NCBI GenBank assembly: GCA_051881435.1
Contig: JBJEPW010000027.1
Location: forward strand, 1 to 9,449
Reading direction: 5' to 3'
Length of the DNA: 9,449 nucleotides
Source of the DNA: Fimenecus sp051881435
Lineage (GTDB): Bacteria > Bacillota > Clostridia > Oscillospirales > Acutalibacteraceae
In this document: in pieces, positions 6,932-9,449 of the stretch
How the letters are laid out: every line of letters starts with the position of its first letter
How positions within the stretch are numbered: position 1 is the stretch's first letter
Position numbers and translations under genes: made by a program
The notes under the pieces: model-generated
What the model saw: the letters and a program-made list of their open reading frames with translations, nothing else
Told to the model about the DNA's origin: nothing
Databases searched by the model: none

Positions 6932-8158
6932 GTGTATTACGATAAAGAATTGGAATTTTTTCGGAACATTCTTAAAAATTTCCGTATAGACACCTGCATT
7001 ATCCCATACGGAGATAAGTCTTTTCGGCGAGCCGACAAAGGGTTCCGTGATTTTTTGGGGCTTTCGGAGGAATATGACCGTCTTTTCTGCGTGCATCACG
7101 AATCCTTGAACGAAAGAACGATTTATAAAATTACCGACAGTTTTTATTGCAATTATATTTTTATACTTTTGCCCGATGCCGATGCCACCTTTATTGCGGG
7201 GCCTTACATCGGCGCCGAGCTTACTCAAAAGATGATTATTCAAGCCGCGGAAAGATATTCTCTGCCGCCCGAAATAAATTCACAGATTGAAAAATACTAT
7301 ACGGGTATTCCCGTTTATACGAATAAAGATATAATTCTGTCGCTTTTCAACTCCCTCGGTGAGGCACTTTGGGGCAAAATTGAAGGTTTCCGCTTTGAAA
7401 ATATGAATATGACTGTCCCCGAAAACCGTTTTCCCGAAATTGTCCGTTCCTTTGAAAAGCGAACTGACGACGCCATGCTTGCAATGCAGATGCTGGAAAC
7501 CCGTTACGACGGAGAAAACAGGCTTTTACAGGCGGTTTCTCAGGGGCTTACTCACAAGGCGGAGCAGATTATCGGCAATTCTACCGACCTTGTTCTTGAA
7601 ATGCGTGTTGATGACCCGATAAGGAATATGAAAAACTACACCGTGATTATGAATACACTGCTCCGTAAAGCGGCAGAGCATGGCGGTGTGCACCCAATTT
7701 ACATTGACAGCGTTTCAACTGATTTTGCGAAAAGAATTGAACGGATTACTACATTGACCGAGGGAATTTCCCTGCATCACGAAATGGTTGATAAATACTG
7801 TAATCTTGTGAATCAGCGTTCTATGAAAAACTATTCTCCCCTTGTGCAGAGGGTTATAACTATTATTGATTCGGACCTTACCGCTGATTTGAGCCTGCGA
7901 AAACAGGCGCAGCTTCTCAATGTGAACGCCAGCTATCTTTCAGCGCTTTTCAAAAAGGAAACGGGGCTGACATTAACGGAATATGTATCAAAAAAGCGGG
8001 TTGAGCAGGCGGCTTTTCTGCTCTGCTCAACAGGTCAGCAAATACAGACAATTGCCCAAAACTGCGGAATTTATGATGTGAACTACTTTACAAAGATTTT
8101 TAAAAAGATTACAGGGAAAACACCAAAGGAATACAGAGACAGTAACCGCGGGTTTTGA
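6932..8158 (+). CDS. AraC-family transcriptional regulator
   Basis: A 408-residue cytoplasmic DNA-binding regulator, read from GTG. The C-terminal 107 residues (about 302-408) are an AraC/XylS domain with two helix-turn-helix units, near 320-345 (LSLRKQAQLLNVNASYLSALFKKETG) and 369-402 (ending in FKKITGKTPKEYR). The N-terminal 300 residues are a sensor region that I cannot assign to a named domain. It contains PDADATFIAGPYIGAEL and then a mainly helical segment, with no cupin-like AraC arm, no membrane segment and no response-regulator receiver. It is divergent from the symporter-GH2 operon with a 215-bp shared control region, so it is the likely sugar-responsive activator of that operon and perhaps of itself. 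An alternative start at ATG 6914 would add six residues (MKGRFF) but lacks a ribosome binding site. Confidence 0.9.
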   Translation: MYYDKELEFFRNILKNFRIDTCIIPYGDKSFRRADKGFRDFLGLSEEYDRLFCVHHESLNERTIYKITDSFYCNYIFILLPDADATFIAGPYIGAELTQKMIIQAAERYSLPPEINSQIEKYYTGIPVYTNKDIILSLFNSLGEALWGKIEGFRFENMNMTVPENRFPEIVRSFEKRTDDAMLAMQMLETRYDGENRLLQAVSQGLTHKAEQIIGNSTDLVLEMRVDDPIRNMKNYTVIMNTLLRKAAEHGGVHPIYIDSVSTDFAKRIERITTLTEGISLHHEMVDKYCNLVNQRSMKNYSPLVQRVITIIDSDLTADLSLRKQAQLLNVNASYLSALFKKETGLTLTEYVSKKRVEQAAFLLCSTGQQIQTIAQNCGIYDVNYFTKIFKKITGKTPKEYRDSNRGF

Positions 8159-8160
8159 TT

Positions 8161-8181
8161 ATAATGTACCATTATTTTTTT
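8161..8181 (+). terminator. Weak intrinsic terminator after the AraC gene
   Basis: ATAATG (8161-8166) pairs with CATTAT (8170-8175) around a TAC loop and runs into seven T residues (8175-8181), starting 2 nt after the stop codon. The stem is all but one A-T pair, so it is weak. The hairpins at 8238-8256 and in copy B may add to termination. Confidence 0.4.
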
Positions 8182-8237
8182 AAGGATTATGTCGAAATAC
8201 GGTCTAGCAATACAAAGTAAGACGATGCTCACTCTCC

Positions 8238-8256
8238 CCTCCCTCATTGAGGGAGG
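8238..8256. repeat. Hairpin at the outer edge of copy B
   Basis: CCTCCCTC (8238-8245) and GAGGGAGG (8249-8256) form a perfect 8-bp stem around ATT. The same GGGAG-rich edge followed by an A-run is found at the corresponding end of copy A (near 2837-2845, inverted). It probably marks the boundary of the longer repeat unit. Confidence 0.6.
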
Positions 8257-8258
8257 AA

Positions 8259-8420
8259 GTAAAAAAATGAATAATGAATGATATATAATGAAAAATGATA
8301 AATTGTGCAAACTCCCTCAGTCAGCTTCGCTGACAGCGCTGACGGCGCCGTCCCCTTTGTCTGCTTCGCAGACATTTCCCCACACTGTGGGGAATCACCC
8401 TCAAAGAGGGAGCGGAATTA
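8259..8420 (+). repeat. Dispersed hairpin repeat, copy B
   Basis: It is made of an AT-rich lead (8259-8308, shared with copy A) and a hairpin core (8309-8420). Perfect stems are GTCAGC-TTC-GCTGAC (8320-8334), the palindrome GACGGCGCCGTC (8341-8352), GTCTGC-TTC-GCAGAC (8359-8373), TTCCCCACA-C-TGTGGGGAA (8376-8394) and CCCTC-AAA-GAGGG (8398-8410). CTCCCTC (8312-8318) and GAGGGAG (8406-8412) form 7-bp terminal inverted repeats of a 101-bp unit and compete with the last hairpin. It is opposite in orientation to copy A and the same as copy C. Confidence 0.92.
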
Positions 8421-8478
8421 GGTTATGGGACTTGTCTCCCCTGAAAGGGGAGATGTCAACGGAGTTGACAGAGGGGTT
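8421..8478 (+). repeat. Second hairpin block attached to copy B
   Basis: Directly after the core come TCTCCCCT-GAA-AGGGGAGA (8435-8453, 8-bp stem) and GTCAAC-GGA-GTTGAC (8455-8469, 6-bp stem), ending in GAGGGGTT (8471-8478). Copy C has the same block up to the window end. Copy A lacks it, because A diverges right after GGAATTA. The block is therefore a separable repeat type that can join the four-hairpin core. Confidence 0.8.
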
Positions 8479-8523
8479 ATTTCTTATATATTTCCCCAAA
8501 AATTTCATAGTGAAAAACATAAC

Positions 8524-8552
8524 GCACCGTGCCGAGGTTTTCGGCACGGTGC
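8524..8552 (-). terminator. Strong GC-rich hairpin after the RHH gene
   Basis: GCACCGTGCCGA (8524-8535) pairs perfectly with TCGGCACGGTGC (8541-8552), a 12-bp stem with a 5-nt loop, starting 15 nt beyond the stop of the ribbon-helix-helix gene. On that strand a T-run follows only after GTTATG, so termination is likely but the form is not ideal. AT-rich DNA lies on the other side, and it may also act on the opposite strand. Confidence 0.6.
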
Positions 8553-8567
8553 ACTATATTTTATATT

Positions 8568-8753
8568 CTATTTTTCCTTTTGAGGAAACGGTATTTCCCC
8601 TTCGGCTTGTTCAAATTCTTTAATGCACTTACGAATTAAATACAAAATTTGACCGTTTGCGCTCCTGCCCTCATATTTCGCAATATAATGCAACTTATAA
8701 TGCAGTTCCGGGTCAACCTCTATTCCTAAATGTTTATTATTTTTATTTCGCAT
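8568..8753 (-). CDS. Small Arc-like ribbon-helix-helix DNA-binding protein
   Basis: A 61-residue protein with the ribbon-helix-helix layout: a strand near 7-14 (KHLGIEVD), helix A near 15-29 (PELHYKLHYIAKYEG), the turn GRSANGQI, and helix B near 33-52 (GQILYLIRKCIKEFEQAEG). The GRSANGQI turn closely resembles GRSVNSEI in phage P22 Arc. Such proteins dimerise and bind palindromic operators, often as repressors or antitoxins. GGTGAT (8757-8762 region, complementary strand) lies a few bases before the ATG. It is divergent from the SLOG gene, with a 29-bp palindrome in the 103-bp gap, so it may repress the SLOG gene and itself. No toxin is seen next to it. The 186-bp length is short, but the fold pattern, ribosome binding site and terminator together make it a credible gene. 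Confidence 0.82.
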   Translation of the reverse strand: MRNKNNKHLGIEVDPELHYKLHYIAKYEGRSANGQILYLIRKCIKEFEQAEGEIPFPQKEK

Positions 8754-8797
8754 CTTATCACCAAATATCTTATTTTGAGTTTATTTTAAGATGTTTT

Positions 8798-8806
8798 TGT
8801 GATAAT
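8798..8806 (+). promoter_or_regulatory. Extended -10 promoter of the SLOG gene
   Basis: TGTGATAAT (8798-8806) matches the extended -10 form TG-n-TATAAT with one change. No good -35 box is at 17 bp; TTGAGT (8775-8780) is 20 bp away. The transcript start would fall near 8813, at the left edge of the palindrome. Confidence 0.4.
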
Positions 8807-8811
8807 ATGTG

Positions 8812-8840
8812 TTTAGTGTACTTAAATTAAGTATACTAAA
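8812..8840. promoter_or_regulatory. 29-bp palindromic operator candidate
   Basis: TTTAGTGTACTTAA (8812-8825) and TTAAGTATACTAAA (8827-8840) are inverted repeats around a single central A, with 13 of 14 positions paired. The site covers the predicted start of the SLOG transcript, 3 bp before its ribosome binding site, and sits about 60 bp upstream of the RHH start. This is the expected place for a repressor dimer or tetramer. The neighbouring RHH protein is the natural candidate to bind it, by inference. Confidence 0.65.
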
Positions 8841-8843
8841 TTT

Positions 8844-8850
8844 GGAGGTG
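8844..8850 (+). promoter_or_regulatory. Ribosome binding site deciding the TTG start
   Basis: GGAGGTG lies 6 nt before TTG at 8857. The alternative in-frame ATG at 8809 lies before the operator, has no ribosome binding site and would add residues that do not fit the family, so TTG is preferred. Confidence 0.7.
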
Positions 8851-8856
8851 TACAAA

Positions 8857-9201
8857 TTGAAAACAGCTATTGTCGGTTCTCGAAATTTGCAAATTAAGGA
8901 CTTTACGGCGTACCTGCCAAGCGAAACCACAGAAATCATTACGGGCGGTGCAAAAGGAATTGATGCATGTGCAAAAGAATATGCAGAAAGTATCGGTTTG
9001 AAAGTCACGGAGTTTTTGCCCGAATACAATCGTTATAAAAGAGGTGCACCGTTAAAGCGAAATTTGCAAATTATTGAAGCCGCTGATTATGTTATTGCAT
9101 TTTGGGACGGAAAATCCAAGGGCACGCAATTTGTAATAGAACAGTGCACCAAACAAAACAAGCCTATAAAAACATACATATTTAACGCAAATGATATATA
9201 A
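8857..9201 (+). CDS. SLOG/YspA-like Rossmann nucleotide-binding protein
   Basis: A 114-residue single-domain protein of the SLOG superfamily (YspA/DUF2493-like, related to DprA/SMF and LOG folds). Visible marks are the first strand and loop AIVGSRN (4-10), the glycine loop GGAKGID (30-36), RN at 68-69 before a helix, and FWDGKSKGT (82-90), which together line the usual ligand pocket. These domains bind nucleotides or nucleotide-derived ligands, and some act as sensors in bacterial conflict systems. The specific ligand and role here are unknown. The protein is cytoplasmic, with no signal peptide or membrane segment, and covers the small domain in full, so it is not visibly truncated. No effector domain is fused. 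It starts with TTG after a strong ribosome binding site and is divergent from the RHH gene, which probably controls it. No clear terminator follows; repeat C, about 105 bp downstream, may serve. Confidence 0.82.
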   Translation: MKTAIVGSRNLQIKDFTAYLPSETTEIITGGAKGIDACAKEYAESIGLKVTEFLPEYNRYKRGAPLKRNLQIIEAADYVIAFWDGKSKGTQFVIEQCTKQNKPIKTYIFNANDI

Positions 9202-9306
9202 ATCAAACACAGTATGAGTAGATGGCCGTTAAATCATGTGAAATCAAAGGCTGGTTTGTTGGGGCTGGGCTGCGTTGTCCCGCCCGTAAATTTTACAGTG
9301 ATACGA

Positions 9307-9449
9307 AAACTCCCTCAGTCAGCTTCGCTGACAGCGCTGACGGCGCCGTCCCCTTTGTCTGCTTCGCAGACATTTCCCCACACTGTGGGGAATCACCCTC
9401 AAAGAGGGAGCGGAATTAGGTTATGGGACTTGTCTCCCCTGAAAGGGGA
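9307..9449 (+). repeat. Dispersed hairpin repeat, copy C (cut by window end)
   Basis: Positions 9307-9449 are identical to 8309-8451 over all 143 bases, including the four-hairpin core and the first half of the second hairpin block. The AT-rich lead of copies A and B is missing: homology stops abruptly at 9307. The element runs off the window end. With copy B it makes a direct repeat bracketing the RHH/SLOG pair. Confidence 0.95.

Noticed and set aside
6794..7243. 149-codon frame antisense to the AraC gene
   Set aside because: It overlaps the divergent promoter region and the 5' part of the regulator, with no recognisable domain or start signal.
8288..8623. 111-codon frame over repeat B and the end of the RHH gene
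   Set aside because: It is mostly repeat sequence, crosses a strong hairpin at 8524-8552 and overlaps the RHH gene antisense.
8568..9201. Classical toxin-antitoxin module
   Set aside because: The RHH protein could be an antitoxin, but the genes are divergent rather than in one operon and the SLOG protein is not a known toxin family.
8309..9449. CRISPR array from repeated units B and C
   Set aside because: Only two widely separated copies about 1 kb apart with genes between them, each over 100 bp long and multi-hairpin, with no regular spacers and no cas genes.

Overview
The window reads as a chromosomal stretch from a gut-type, moderate-GC Clostridia (most likely an Oscillospiraceae/Ruminococcaceae-like Firmicute). 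The support is indirect: strong AGGAGG-type ribosome binding sites, GTG and TTG starts, a GH3 enzyme with the reversed domain order known from Ruminococcus albus and Butyrivibrio fibrisolvens, an AraC/GPH/GH2 sugar locus, and hairpin-rich intergenic repeats of a kind common in these genomes. No rRNA, tRNA, CRISPR array or transposase is visible.

Layout. Positions 1-229 hold a 13-bp direct repeat and a plausible promoter for a cytoplasmic GH3 beta-glucosidase-type enzyme (230-2641, +). A cluster of hairpin repeats (copy A, 2675-2837, plus further hairpins to 2926) and a strong bidirectional terminator (2932-2966) separate it from a convergent sugar locus. That locus has a GH2 beta-galactosidase-like enzyme (2983-5217, -) with an odd methionine-rich C-terminal tail, a GPH-family cation:sugar symporter (5307-6716, -), and a divergent AraC-type regulator (6932-8158, +, GTG start). 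The transporter would import a beta-galactoside or related glycoside, the GH2 would cleave it in the cytoplasm, and the AraC protein would control the pair. The AT-rich divergent region carries four copies of an 8-bp motif, TGCATTTT, which are good candidates for the regulator's binding sites.

After the regulator comes repeat copy B (8259-8420, extended to about 8478). Next is a compact divergent pair: a 61-aa ribbon-helix-helix protein (8568-8753, -) and a 114-aa SLOG/YspA-like Rossmann protein (8857-9201, +, TTG start). They share a 103-bp control region with a 29-bp, nearly perfect palindrome. Repeat copy C (9307-9449) closes the window and is identical to copy B over 143 bp, so the small pair is bracketed by direct repeats, while the GH2 locus is bracketed by inverted copies A and B.

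The points most worth a second look are the RHH/SLOG pair with its operator, the four-hairpin repeat family including a loop inversion between copies, the Met-rich tail of the GH2 enzyme, and the motif set in the AraC/GPH divergent region. None is proven to be a new system from sequence alone.
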